The notes: generated by a model from the letters alone, not told the origin. DNA of 8,086 bases from Syntrophaceae bacterium UBA7544 (GCA_002479215.1 DLME01000244.1:1-8086), one strand, 5' to 3'; shown: positions 1 to 6,298, counted from the first letter of the stretch. Translations and numbers: made by a program.

Positions 1-242
1 CCGAATAAGCTCCAGTCCAGAGCATGAGAAAGTAGCGTCAGGGGATGCCAGTTACTGGAGACAACAGCGCTAAATGCCCATTTGATCGTTGCTGAATTAA
101 GGCCTGCCTGAATATGATTGTTTTCAGTGATATAAACATTATCATCGAAATTGGTAAAACCATTGCCCAAAATCCGGCCAAAGGCAATGAGAGAAAAAAC
201 GACTAAAAAAACTACCGTAAGATATTTGTATTTTCTATCCAT
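1..242 (-). CDS. N-terminus of a TMTC/PMT-like (GT-C) membrane glycosyltransferase, probably TPR-containing; 3' end outside window
   Basis: Reading leftwards from an ATG at 242-240 gives 80 open codons to the window edge. Residues 8-25 form a hydrophobic N-terminal membrane segment. It is followed by NFDDNVYITEN (31-41) and SNWHPLTLLSHALDW (63-77). An acidic FDD motif just after the first membrane helix, then a WHPLT-L-SH block, is what I know from the large polytopic GT-C proteins of the TMTC/DUF1736 type, which usually end in TPR repeats. Family members transfer a sugar from a polyprenyl-phosphate carrier to protein or glycan on the outer face of the inner membrane. The start overlaps the end of the upstream GT2 gene by 8 bp (the ATG precedes that gene's TAG stop), and no Shine-Dalgarno sequence is visible, so translational coupling is likely. 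A DPM-like GT2 is a natural supplier of its lipid-linked sugar donor. The TPR part is inferred, because it lies outside the window. Confidence 0.72.
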   Translation of the reverse strand, partial: MDRKYKYLTVVFLVVFSLIAFGRILGNGFTNFDDNVYITENNHIQAGLNSATIKWAFSAVVSSNWHPLTLLSHALDWSLF

Positions 243-987
243 GGGCGGGAAATAGGGGAGAATGTATTATTTTTATTTTAGCCAGGCGAAAACTGCACGC
301 CGTTTCCAAACAGCCCAAGCCGTATTTTAAACTGCGGATAAAATTAATGGAAGACGCTTCCGCGAAATAACTTGTCGGGCAGCTCACTTCGGCCACGGTA
401 TAGTCAAACCAGATAATTTGAGCAAGCATTTGATTATCAAAAACAAAATCATCGGAATTATTTTGCAGCGGCAGACGCAATAATAACTCCCGGGAAAAGG
501 CGCGGTATCCGGTATGATATTCGGAGAGTTTCGCTCCAAATAGAAAATTTTCCACAAGAGTCAAAAAGCGATTAGCAATATATCTCCAAAACGGCATACC
601 GCCTTTTAAGGCATAGCCGCCCAGGACACGGGAACCGAGCACGCAATGATAAAGGCCGCTCGCGATTAATGAGGCCATGGCCGGAATTAGCTTCGGCGTG
701 TATTGATAATCGGGATGCACCATAATCACAATGTCCGCGCCTTCTTCCAGCGCGAGACGATAACAGGTTTTTTGATTGCCGCCATAGCCGCGATTATTTT
801 TGTGAGCGTAAAGTTTGGTTTGGGGAAGGCCTGACGCGATTTTTACAGTATGATCGGAGCTGGCATCATCGACAAAAATAACTAAATCAACAATACCTTG
901 AGCCATAACCTCCTCGTATGTTTTAAGGAGAGTTTTCTCGGCGTTATAAGCCGGCATGACCACGACTACTTTTTTATTCTGAAACAT
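235..987 (-). CDS. GT2 family glycosyltransferase, dolichol/polyprenyl-phosphate sugar synthase-like
   Basis: This 250-residue protein is a soluble GT-A fold enzyme. VVVVMPAYNAEKTL (7-20) is the nucleotide-binding strand-loop of GT2. VDDASSDHT (39-47) carries the first conserved acidic pair. NNRGYGGNQKT (64-74) follows, then MVHPDYQY (89-96), which holds the position of the DxD metal/nucleotide-sugar motif as HPD, normal for this DPM-like subgroup as I know it. GSRVLGG (118-124) and SEYHTGYRAFS (155-165) are acceptor-side motifs, and DDFVFDNQ (179-186) follows. There is no C-terminal membrane domain, so it resembles short DPM1-type enzymes that transfer a hexose from a nucleotide sugar to polyprenyl phosphate at the inner face of the membrane. 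It starts 19 bp after the stop of the nitronate monooxygenase-like gene, with only a weak ribosome binding site (GTGGA, about 11 nt upstream), and overlaps the next gene by 8 bp. The exact sugar cannot be told from sequence. Confidence 0.9.
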   Translation of the reverse strand: MFQNKKVVVVMPAYNAEKTLLKTYEEVMAQGIVDLVIFVDDASSDHTVKIASGLPQTKLYAHKNNRGYGGNQKTCYRLALEEGADIVIMVHPDYQYTPKLIPAMASLIASGLYHCVLGSRVLGGYALKGGMPFWRYIANRFLTLVENFLFGAKLSEYHTGYRAFSRELLLRLPLQNNSDDFVFDNQMLAQIIWFDYTVAEVSCPTSYFAEASSINFIRSLKYGLGCLETACSFRLAKIKIIHSPLFPAHG

Positions 988-1006
988 ATTATTCTAAATC
1001 CACTGT

Positions 1007-2044
1007 TTAAGAAAATTGATTATTAAGTTTTTGCTGCTGCAATTTCGCTTGCGCAACAATTCTTTCCATAAGTTCAGCCACCGTCGGTTCATCATGAATC
1101 AAGCCGGTAACCTGCCCCACGGGAAGAACGCCCTTTTTCATATCGCCTTTTTCCGTAGCGAGTTTTATTGCTTTAAATCCATTGGCCATAAAGGCCAGTT
1201 GCCGGACGTTTTTCCATCCGGATAGCAACACTCCCAGAAACAACTTGCTAAAAGGCAGACCCAATTGCTGGGCAATCTCCTGCGAATTAAAGAAAGCCGC
1301 GGGTAAATTCAAGCCTCGCTTAACGGCTTTTTTAGCGGCATGTGTTTTCAGGACGCGGCATAAAATTCCGTCAAAACGATCGGAAAAAAGCGTATCGTTG
1401 ACGTCTTTTTCGATGGATAAATTTTTATAAATTTCATGCAGGGGACTTTCCTTGGTGGTCATAAAGCGAGTGCCCATGGCAATACCTTCCGCGCCCAGAG
1501 CAAGAGCGGCGGCCAATCCCCGCCCATCGGCAAATCCGCCGGCGGCAATGACAGGAATATTAATGGTATCAACCAGAGAAGGTATAAGAACAAGAGATGT
1601 TATATGTTCGCCATGCGCCGCAGCTTCATGACCCGTTGCCACAACGCCGTCTGCGCCGTAATCCTGCGCGCGTTTAGCGTGACGCGCGTTAACAACCGTG
1701 GCAATGACTTTTCCGCCATAGGCGTGAGCCTCCTTTACCAGCCAATCGCCTTTTCCCAGCGAAAAATTAATGACGGCCACTTGTTCTTCCAACAAAACTT
1801 TGGCGTTTTCCTTTGCTCCCGGGAAAAGAAGAGTGGCATTGGCCCCAAAAGGCTTAGCGGTAAGCCCACGGATTTCTTTTATCGCCTTACGCGTTTGTTC
1901 GGCATTCAATGGACCTGTAGCCAAAATGCCTAATCCGCCGGCATTGGAAACGGCGGCAACCATTTTCGGCACGCTGATCCAGCTCATGCCGGATAAAAGA
2001 ATAGGATACTTGATGCCGAAAAGTTCTGTGATCCGAGTTTTCAT
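1007..2044 (-). CDS. nitronate monooxygenase / FabK-like FMN-dependent flavoprotein
   Basis: This 345-residue TIM-barrel flavoprotein belongs to the 2-nitropropane dioxygenase/FabK superfamily. The N-terminus ELFGIKYPILLSGMSW (7-22) is the usual first strand with the FMN-contacting region. SNAGGLGILATG (33-44) is the second FMN loop. ATGHEAAAHG (136-145) matches the conserved EAGGH-type block, with His144 in the position of the catalytic or structural histidine. AAGGFADGRGLAAALALGAEGIAMGTRFM (167-195, given by its ends: AAGGFADGRG and GAEGIAMGTRF) is the FMN-phosphate-binding signature. Members either oxidise alkyl nitronates or, as FabK, reduce enoyl-ACP using FMN and NAD(P)H. The sequence does not separate the two, and the length is slightly above that of typical FabK. 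It is preceded by a good AAGGAG ribosome binding site and lies 69 bp after the 3-hydroxyacyl-CoA dehydrogenase gene, so an acyl-chain role is conceivable, but that is inference. Confidence 0.87.
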   Translation of the reverse strand: MKTRITELFGIKYPILLSGMSWISVPKMVAAVSNAGGLGILATGPLNAEQTRKAIKEIRGLTAKPFGANATLLFPGAKENAKVLLEEQVAVINFSLGKGDWLVKEAHAYGGKVIATVVNARHAKRAQDYGADGVVATGHEAAAHGEHITSLVLIPSLVDTINIPVIAAGGFADGRGLAAALALGAEGIAMGTRFMTTKESPLHEIYKNLSIEKDVNDTLFSDRFDGILCRVLKTHAAKKAVKRGLNLPAAFFNSQEIAQQLGLPFSKLFLGVLLSGWKNVRQLAFMANGFKAIKLATEKGDMKKGVLPVGQVTGLIHDEPTVAELMERIVAQAKLQQQKLNNQFS

Positions 2045-2055
2045 AAATAAAAATT

Positions 2056-2061
2056 CTCCTT
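2056..2061 (-). promoter_or_regulatory. Shine-Dalgarno site of the nitronate monooxygenase-like gene
   Basis: On the minus strand AAGGAG lies 11 nt before the ATG at 2044-2042. The spacing is a little long, but the match is perfect and no other start in the neighbourhood has a better site. Confidence 0.7.
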
Positions 2062-2113
2062 AATAGAAAATAAATTTGTCAGCAGGAATTATGAGCAGTA
2101 AATTACACTACCA

Positions 2114-2971
2114 TTACTTTTTGCTGTAGTCGTATACGCCCCGGCCTGTTTTGCGCCCCAAAAAGCCGGCGCGGACAAGCTTTCTCAAGTATTGAGCCGG
2201 GCGATATTTGTCTCCCAGCTCTCTGTGCATACCTTCCGTTATACGCAGCTGCGTATCCAGGCCGATAAGATCAGCCAGGGCCAGAGGCCCGATCGGATGA
2301 TTGCAGCCCAGCATCATGGCCTTATCAATGTCCTCCGCTGCGGCCAGACCTTCATCCAAAACAAAAAAAGCTTCATTGATCATGGAGCAGAGAATTCTAT
2401 TGACGACGAACGCCGGCGCTTCTTTGACAACGACTACTTCCTTGCCGATTTTCTTTCCCCAGGCCTTGGCAATTTGCAGTGTCTCTTCGGATGTTTGGTG
2501 ACCGCGGATGATCTCCAATAAGCGCATTACCGGAACCGGATTGAAAAAATGGGTGCCGATGAAACGATCAGGCCTTCTGGTAATAGCGGCCATTTCGGTG
2601 ATGCTGAGACCGGAAGTATTGGTAAAAAACAAACAGTGCTTAGGAACAATTTCTTCGAGTTCCTGGTAGACCTTTTTCTTTACCTCCATGATTTCAATAA
2701 CAACTTCCACGACTATATCGGCTTTGCCTGCCGCCTCCTGCAAATCCAAAGTAGGTTTAATCCGGCCGAGAATGGAATCCATTTGATCTTTTGTTATTTT
2801 GCCTTTTTCCACATCGCGGTTAAGATTCTTTCTGATGGTGTTCATTCCGCCGTCAATAAATCTTTGCTCAATGTCCCGCATAAACACTTCATATCCCGCT
2901 TGAGCGCAAATCTGGGCAATGCCATTGCCCATTAAACCGGCGCCCAAAACGCATAATTTTTTGATTTCCAC
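2114..2971 (-). CDS. 3-hydroxybutyryl-CoA / 3-hydroxyacyl-CoA dehydrogenase (NAD-dependent)
   Basis: It catalyses reversible NAD(H)-dependent interconversion of 3-hydroxyacyl-CoA and 3-oxoacyl-CoA, in fatty-acid oxidation or butyrate-type pathways, in the cytoplasm. I prefer the GTG start at 2971-2969, because GGAGGA lies 5 nt ahead of it and the product then begins in family fashion, V(M)[14 protein letters not shown]. An ATG four codons upstream (2983-2981) overlaps that ribosome binding site and has none of its own. Numbering from that longer form (289 residues; 285 from the GTG), the Rossmann motif is [10 protein letters not shown] (14-23). Ser124 in TNTSGLS, His145 in [11 protein letters not shown], Glu157 in LLEII and Asn195 in [10 protein letters not shown] are the known catalytic and substrate-positioning residues. 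The C-terminal dimerisation domain ends in [14 protein letters not shown]. Length is standard for Hbd/PaaH-type single-function enzymes. It is the first gene of the leftward operon. Chain-length preference is not readable. Confidence 0.95.
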   Translation of the reverse strand: MEIKKLCVLGAGLMGNGIAQICAQAGYEVFMRDIEQRFIDGGMNTIRKNLNRDVEKGKITKDQMDSILGRIKPTLDLQEAAGKADIVVEVVIEIMEVKKKVYQELEEIVPKHCLFFTNTSGLSITEMAAITRRPDRFIGTHFFNPVPVMRLLEIIRGHQTSEETLQIAKAWGKKIGKEVVVVKEAPAFVVNRILCSMINEAFFVLDEGLAAAEDIDKAMMLGCNHPIGPLALADLIGLDTQLRITEGMHRELGDKYRPAQYLRKLVRAGFLGRKTGRGVYDYSKK

Positions 2972-2975
2972 GTCA

Positions 2976-2981
2976 TCCTCC
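2976..2981 (-). promoter_or_regulatory. Shine-Dalgarno site that fixes the dehydrogenase start at GTG
   Basis: GGAGGA on the minus strand lies 5 nt before the GTG at 2971-2969. It sits inside the first codons of the longer ATG form, whose own upstream sequence is AT-only and has no ribosome binding site. This favours the shorter protein. Confidence 0.7.
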
Positions 2982-3000
2982 ATAATAAATATTTGTATTT

Positions 3001-3006
3001 ATTATA
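3001..3006 (-). promoter_or_regulatory. possible -10 box of the leftward operon
   Basis: A perfect TATAAT reads on the minus strand in a very AT-rich tract. Transcription would start near 2994 and give a leader of about 23 nt before the GTG start, which again fits the GTG better than the upstream ATG. There is no convincing -35 at 17 bp (AAATAA there), so this could be an activator-dependent promoter or chance AT richness. Confidence 0.35.
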
Positions 3007-3086
3007 TAAAATAATTAATCCGGTTATTTTTTCCTGGGGAAACGTAGCAGACAAAACGCGCCAAAGTCAAGAAAAAACCCCGCCCA

Positions 3087-3092
3087 TATAAT
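3087..3092 (+). promoter_or_regulatory. possible -10 box of the NYN-domain gene
   Basis: TATAAT reads on the plus strand 22 nt before the ATG at 3114, in the 130-140 bp divergent intergenic region. A matching -35 hexamer is not visible, so support is limited to the -10 match and position. Confidence 0.3.
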
Positions 3093-3113
3093 TTTATTGA
3101 AGAGCTATCGCAG

Positions 3114-3650
3114 ATGTGCCAGTATTGGTTTATGCATATTTTAGTCGACGGTTATAATTTAATCCGGCAATCCGATCTTTTACGGCGTTATGAGCGGCAC
3201 AGCCTGGAGGCGGGACGCCGGGCATTAATGTCGAAGCTTAGCGATTATAAAAGAAAAAAGGGACATAGAATTACGGTAGTTTTCGACGGTTGGAAAAGCG
3301 GTTCCGCGGAAGAAGGAAGGGACAGACACGGAAATATCGAAATTATTTACTCGCGGCAGGGAGAAAAAGCCGATGAGGTCATCAAAAGAATTACCGATCA
3401 AACCGCCGAAGAAACAATAGTCGTTTCTTCCGATCGGGAGATAGCTTCCTATGCAACGCGGCAGGGGAAAACAGCTTTGTCTTCTTTGGAGTTTGAAACA
3501 ATTATGAATAAAGCTATCTCTCCGTCATGGAGCGGAATATATGAGCAGGAAGGTGAAGAAGGTAGGGTTCACCGACGCAAAAAGAAGGGTCCGGCAAGAA
3601 GACTGCCGCGAACCAAAAGGCAGGCCCAGACAAAAATCAAAAAGCTGTGA
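3114..3650 (+). CDS. NYN (PIN-like) domain protein of the YacP/Rae1 type, putative ribonuclease
   Basis: This is a 178-residue protein of the COG3688-type YacP family. HILVDGYNLI (8-17) places the first acidic residue at Asp12. TVVFDGW (54-60) gives Asp58, GEKADEVI (83-90) gives Asp87, and VVSSDREI (103-110) gives Asp107. This spacing of acidic residues is the metal-binding set of NYN/PIN nucleases. The best-studied relative, Bacillus subtilis Rae1 (YacP), is a ribosome-associated mRNA endonuclease; a similar role here is inference. Residues 152-178 form a strongly basic tail, rich in Lys and Arg, that could bind RNA or ribosomes. The family usually begins at the MHILVDGYN methionine, so the ATG at 3132 is a realistic alternative start. 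The ATG at 3114 has a weak GAAGAG site 9 nt upstream and the ATG at 3132 has none. The gene is divergent from the dehydrogenase operon and stands alone. Confidence 0.87.
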   Translation: MCQYWFMHILVDGYNLIRQSDLLRRYERHSLEAGRRALMSKLSDYKRKKGHRITVVFDGWKSGSAEEGRDRHGNIEIIYSRQGEKADEVIKRITDQTAEETIVVSSDREIASYATRQGKTALSSLEFETIMNKAISPSWSGIYEQEGEEGRVHRRKKKGPARRLPRTKRQAQTKIKKL

Positions 3651-3684
3651 CGTGAGTTTTAATCAAAAAATATTTCCCTGAAAA

Positions 3685-3907
3685 GTTGCCGTTCAGCCGC
3701 AGAAGATTTAATGTTGCGGTCAATTTCCGGCAATTCACCCCGCTGCAGAAAGCTCCCGTCTCCCGCCGGGGGTTGAATGCTTTCTGCAAGCCGCGGGATG
3801 TCGCGTTTAGAAAAGGAGCCTCCGGCTCCTGCAACCTAAAGGTCATCTGCGACCGGAGGGGCTCCACTGCCGCGAGCCCGCCAAAGCATCAAAAGGGTGA
3901 CGGCGGG
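3685..3907. other. GC-rich hairpin array of unknown nature (candidate structured RNA or dispersed repeat) in a 343 bp gene-free stretch
   Basis: The gap 3651-3993 holds no gene I can support. Its first part is unusually rich in inverted repeats. GTTGCCG (3685-3691) pairs with CGGCAAT (3728-3734) and encloses CCGCA (3697-3701) with TGCGG (3715-3719). TGCAGAAAGC (3744-3753) pairs perfectly with GCTTTCTGCA (3779-3788), and the stem is extended by CCCGC (3739-3743) with GCGGG (3793-3797). AGGAGCC (3814-3820) pairs with GGCTCCT (3824-3830). CCCGCC (3877-3882) pairs with GGCGGG (3902-3907). The GGAGCCTCCGG arm (3815-3825) can instead pair with 3853-3865, so two folds exclude each other. None of the riboswitch cores I know (TPP, cobalamin, SAM, FMN, c-di-GMP, glycine) matches. 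The block ends just before a promoter, so it is probably not the leader of the next gene. The strand is undecided. Confidence 0.4.
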
Positions 3908-3920
3908 AGTAAAATAATAG

Positions 3921-3949
3921 TTGAAAATTGATAATATTTTTGGTAAAAT
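3921..3949 (+). promoter_or_regulatory. sigma70-type promoter of the lipoprotein gene
   Basis: TTGAAA (3921-3926) and TAAAAT (3944-3949) are separated by exactly 17 bp, each one mismatch from consensus. Transcription would start near 3956, giving a short leader of about 38 nt before the ATG at 3994. The flank is AT-rich, unlike the GC-rich block just upstream. Confidence 0.6.
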
Positions 3950-3981
3950 TGCATCAAAAATCTCATCTGTACGTTTAAGAA

Positions 3982-3987
3982 AAGGAG
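3982..3987 (+). promoter_or_regulatory. Shine-Dalgarno site of the lipoprotein gene
   Basis: AAGGAG, continuing to AAGGAGAT, ends 6 nt before the ATG at 3994. This is close to ideal and suggests strong translation. Confidence 0.8.
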
Positions 3988-3993
3988 ATAACA

Positions 3994-6129
3994 ATGGCCA
4001 AATTAACCAAGGGTAAATTATTGCAGCCATTACTGCTGCTGATTTTTTTTGCCCTATTTTTTTGTCTGAGCGGATGTGGCGGCAGTCCGGCTACAACGGC
4101 CACGACTGGTGCAACAACGACAACAACTACTACAACACCTACAACACCTACAACAACCAACCTGAGCTCTCTTACTTTAAGCACTGCCTCTAATTCTGTA
4201 ATATTCGGAACTCCCCTAAGCGCTACTGCGACACTCAAGGATGCCAACGGAGCACTACTACCGGGTGCGGTCGTGACTTTCGTGGCAGCAGATAGTTCAC
4301 TTGTCGTGTTTACTCCTGCCACAACAGCGTTGACAAACGCCAGCGGCGTCGCTTCGGTCAACTTGAATGCAGCAACCTATAGTTCTGCGGGCGCTACCAG
4401 CATTACGGTATCAGCGCCGGTTACCACGGCAGGGACTACTACAACTGTTACGAGCACTCCCGTGGGCATATCGGTGGGCACCGCGGCGATTACTCTGGGC
4501 GCGCTTTTTGTGGCCCAGTCGCCAATCTCCGCTTATGGCAGTAGCATCGTCAGTATACCGGTATATATAAATAGCGTACTTGCCACGATACCTATCTCCG
4601 TGGCCTTTACTTCCCCCTGCGTCGGCGAGGACTTGGCAACGCTCACCTCGCCGGTAACAACTATCTTAGGCACGGCGACTTCCACGTATAAGGACAACGG
4701 CTGCGCTTCCGGAACAGACACGATAACGGCATCTGTGACCGGGGCTACTGCCAGCGCAACAATAACTGTGGCCATCCCGGCCACCAACAATATCCAATTT
4801 GTGTCGGTAACGCCGGCAATCATCGGAATTCAGGGATCTGGTGCTTCCACATTACCGGAGAGTTCTATCGTGAAATTCCAGGTGGTGGACAGCAACAATA
4901 ATGGCAAAGCAGGAGTGCTGGTCGATTTCAGTCTGCTGCCGGCCAATTACGTGCTGCTGGGGATCACCATGTCTGCCGCCTCGGCGACATCGGACGCCAA
5001 TGGATATGTCACGACTACGGTTACTTCAGGTACGGTGCCGACGCCGGTCTGGGTTGTGGCCAAAGTACACAGCAATCCGGCAATTCTCACTCAGTCCAAC
5101 ACGTTAACTATAACGACAGGGCTGCCTACACAAAACTTTTTCTCGCTGAGCGTTCAAACCCATAATGTCGAAGGCTGGGAATATGACGGTGTGACCTCCA
5201 CCTTAACTATTATCGCTTCGGATCGTCTGGGCAATCCCGTACCGGACGGGACAGTGATCAACTTTATCACTGCGGGTGCGCAAATTAGACCGGCGTCTTG
5301 TACGACGGCCAAGGGAACCTGCACAGTTACATTCATAACCGCTGATTTTAGACCGAACAATATAACACCAGGAATAGCGGCGTTGGATGAACTCGGTAAT
5401 CCGATTACCATTGATGGCGGAGCGCCGCTTTTTGTTACGAAGGGCCGGGTGACGCTGCTGGCTTACGCCGTGGGCGAGAAAAGTTTCATTGATGCCAACT
5501 TCAACAATATTTATGATCCTGGAGAAACATTTTACGACCTGGGCGACTTGTACATTGACGAGAACGAAAATGGCATCTGGGATCCGGGAGAGACATATAT
5601 CCCTTACGATAACCCGGCGGGTACGCTAGCCTGCACGACCCAGCCTTCCCTCGCACCTCTGCCGGCTAATTACGCGACTTCGCCCAGTAAGGAAATGACC
5701 TGTACCGGAGTCTGGGGGGAAGCCTATGTGCGGCGTGACCAAATCATGACCCTGTCCTCCATTCATCCTGTAATATCACAACACACGTTTACTATGGGGG
5801 CAAGTTGTTATCAGACATTTTCATTCTGGTTGATGGACGAAAACTACAATCCCATGCCGGCGGGGACCACCGTGTCCATAGCGAACAATCATGTCACATA
5901 TTCACCCACGGTAATTCCTATAGTGGCGGCGGTAAGCGTTCTGGGTCAGCCCGTCTACGATTCCAACCACGCCGGGGGAACACGGGTTAGCCTTACAGTA
6001 GACGGAGCGTCTGCTGCTGATGGTTGCGGGTCAGGACCTTTTCCCTATCCGACAGGACTTGTGGATATAGTAATTACGACTCCTGCTCCTGGAGTTCTTG
6101 CCACCAACATAACCGTTCTGGTGAACTAA
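3994..6129 (+). CDS. large secreted lipoprotein with Ig-like (Big_1-type) repeats and calcium-site-like motifs
   Basis: This 711-residue protein starts with a lipoprotein signal: basic MAKLTKGK, a hydrophobic run to about residue 24, and lipobox LSGC with Cys28 as the lipidated residue. Gly at +2, not Asp, suggests export to the outer membrane. Residues 33-55 are a Thr/Ala/Pro linker. Ig-like segments follow at about 58-165, 166-262, 266-376 and 382-489, with a last beta-rich part at 585-711. Recurring DANGALLPGAVVTF-, SNNNGKAGVLVDF- and DRLGNPVPDGTVINF-type strands, and NASGVASV / DANGYVTT turns, are typical of bacterial Ig-like group 1 (invasin/intimin) domains. DANFNNIYDPGE (500-511) and DENENGIWDPGE (522-533) are two similar acidic loops resembling calcium sites. 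Eight cysteines after Cys28 (209, 237, 436, 443, 547, 570, 605, 678) could form disulphides. No catalytic domain is seen. A surface or adhesive role is inference. The gene is monocistronic between its own promoter and terminator. Confidence 0.85.
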   Translation: MAKLTKGKLLQPLLLLIFFALFFCLSGCGGSPATTATTGATTTTTTTTPTTPTTTNLSSLTLSTASNSVIFGTPLSATATLKDANGALLPGAVVTFVAADSSLVVFTPATTALTNASGVASVNLNAATYSSAGATSITVSAPVTTAGTTTTVTSTPVGISVGTAAITLGALFVAQSPISAYGSSIVSIPVYINSVLATIPISVAFTSPCVGEDLATLTSPVTTILGTATSTYKDNGCASGTDTITASVTGATASATITVAIPATNNIQFVSVTPAIIGIQGSGASTLPESSIVKFQVVDSNNNGKAGVLVDFSLLPANYVLLGITMSAASATSDANGYVTTTVTSGTVPTPVWVVAKVHSNPAILTQSNTLTITTGLPTQNFFSLSVQTHNVEGWEYDGVTSTLTIIASDRLGNPVPDGTVINFITAGAQIRPASCTTAKGTCTVTFITADFRPNNITPGIAALDELGNPITIDGGAPLFVTKGRVTLLAYAVGEKSFIDANFNNIYDPGETFYDLGDLYIDENENGIWDPGETYIPYDNPAGTLACTTQPSLAPLPANYATSPSKEMTCTGVWGEAYVRRDQIMTLSSIHPVISQHTFTMGASCYQTFSFWLMDENYNPMPAGTTVSIANNHVTYSPTVIPIVAAVSVLGQPVYDSNHAGGTRVSLTVDGASAADGCGSGPFPYPTGLVDIVITTPAPGVLATNITVLVN
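4111..4157 (+). repeat. short tandem repeat encoding the threonine-rich linker
   Basis: ACA/ACT/ACC codons dominate, and the 9-mer TACAACACC occurs twice in tandem (4131-4139, 4140-4148) with a partial third copy from 4149. It encodes the Thr-Pro linker (about residues 40-55) right after the lipid anchor. Such tracts can change length by slippage. The phase is in-frame, so loss or gain of a unit would alter linker length without breaking the gene. Confidence 0.6.
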
Positions 6130-6157
6130 AAGACACTTCGCCTTTGATGCGCTGCTA

Positions 6158-6189
6158 GAAAAGCCGGCTGGGGGCCGGCTTTTCTTTTT
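6158..6189 (+). terminator. bidirectional intrinsic terminator between the lipoprotein gene and holA
   Basis: GAAAAGCCGGC (6158-6168) and GCCGGCTTTTC (6174-6184) form an 11 bp perfect stem with a TGGGG loop, followed by a T-rich tail to 6189. It lies 29 nt after the lipoprotein stop. On the minus strand the same stem ends in TTTTC, so it can also stop leftward transcription from the convergent holA. Confidence 0.85.
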
Positions 6190-6193
6190 CACC

Positions 6194-6243
6194 ATTCGGG
6201 ATATATCTGGTCAGCTACCCTCTTGGGCACACGCTTTAATCAA
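6194..6243. repeat. diverged second copy of the holA 3' end and its downstream flank
   Basis: This 50 bp segment aligns without gaps to 6347-6396 at an offset of 153 bp, with 41 identical positions by my count. It includes ATTCGGGAT and GGTCAGCTAC unchanged. On the minus strand it reads LIKACAQEGS and a stop, against LIKACAKECS and a stop at the true end of holA. It is probably a non-functional remnant. Three of the five differences in the coding part are synonymous. Confidence 0.7.
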
Positions 6244-6267
6244 TGACACTCGCTGAAAATGAATGAA

Positions 6268-6298
6268 CCCCGTTAGAAAGTCTGCCTTTCTAACGGGG
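6268..6298 (-). terminator. 13 bp perfect inverted repeat, possible holA terminator or repeat element core
   Basis: CCCCGTTAGAAAG (6268-6280) and CTTTCTAACGGGG (6286-6298) form a perfect 13 bp stem with a 5 nt loop. On the minus strand it is followed by TTCATTCATTTTC, a loosely T-rich tail, about 65 nt after the holA stop. That makes a moderate terminator. The stem is longer than usual for one, and the element could equally be part of a small palindromic repeat. Confidence 0.45.

Noticed and set aside
1436..1933. 165-residue plus-strand open frame opposite the nitronate monooxygenase-like gene
   Set aside because: It is a shadow of a strongly conserved coding region on the other strand and shows no family motif or ribosome binding site.
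3114..3650. NYN-domain gene as a PIN-type toxin
   Set aside because: No antitoxin-like small gene adjoins it, and its motifs fit the YacP/Rae1 housekeeping family better than VapC.
3637..3867. Minus-strand 76-residue open frame across the intergenic hairpin array
   Set aside because: It overlaps the end of the NYN gene, has no ribosome binding site, and the opposite strand is equally open (3686-3931). The sequence is explained by inverted repeats, and I recognise no protein family.
3853..3907. Resemblance of the CCACTG...GGCGGGAG segment to the end of a cobalamin riboswitch
   Set aside because: The other conserved cobalamin core blocks are missing, and the segment lies before, not after, the best promoter.
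3877..3907. CCCGCC/GGCGGG stem as the terminator of the NYN gene
   Set aside because: The 19 nt loop is large and no T-run follows on the plus strand, so it does not look like an intrinsic terminator.
3686..3931. Plus-strand 81-residue open frame in the same gap
   Set aside because: Basic, low-complexity composition, no ribosome binding site, and it runs through both hairpins and the -35 box of the next gene.
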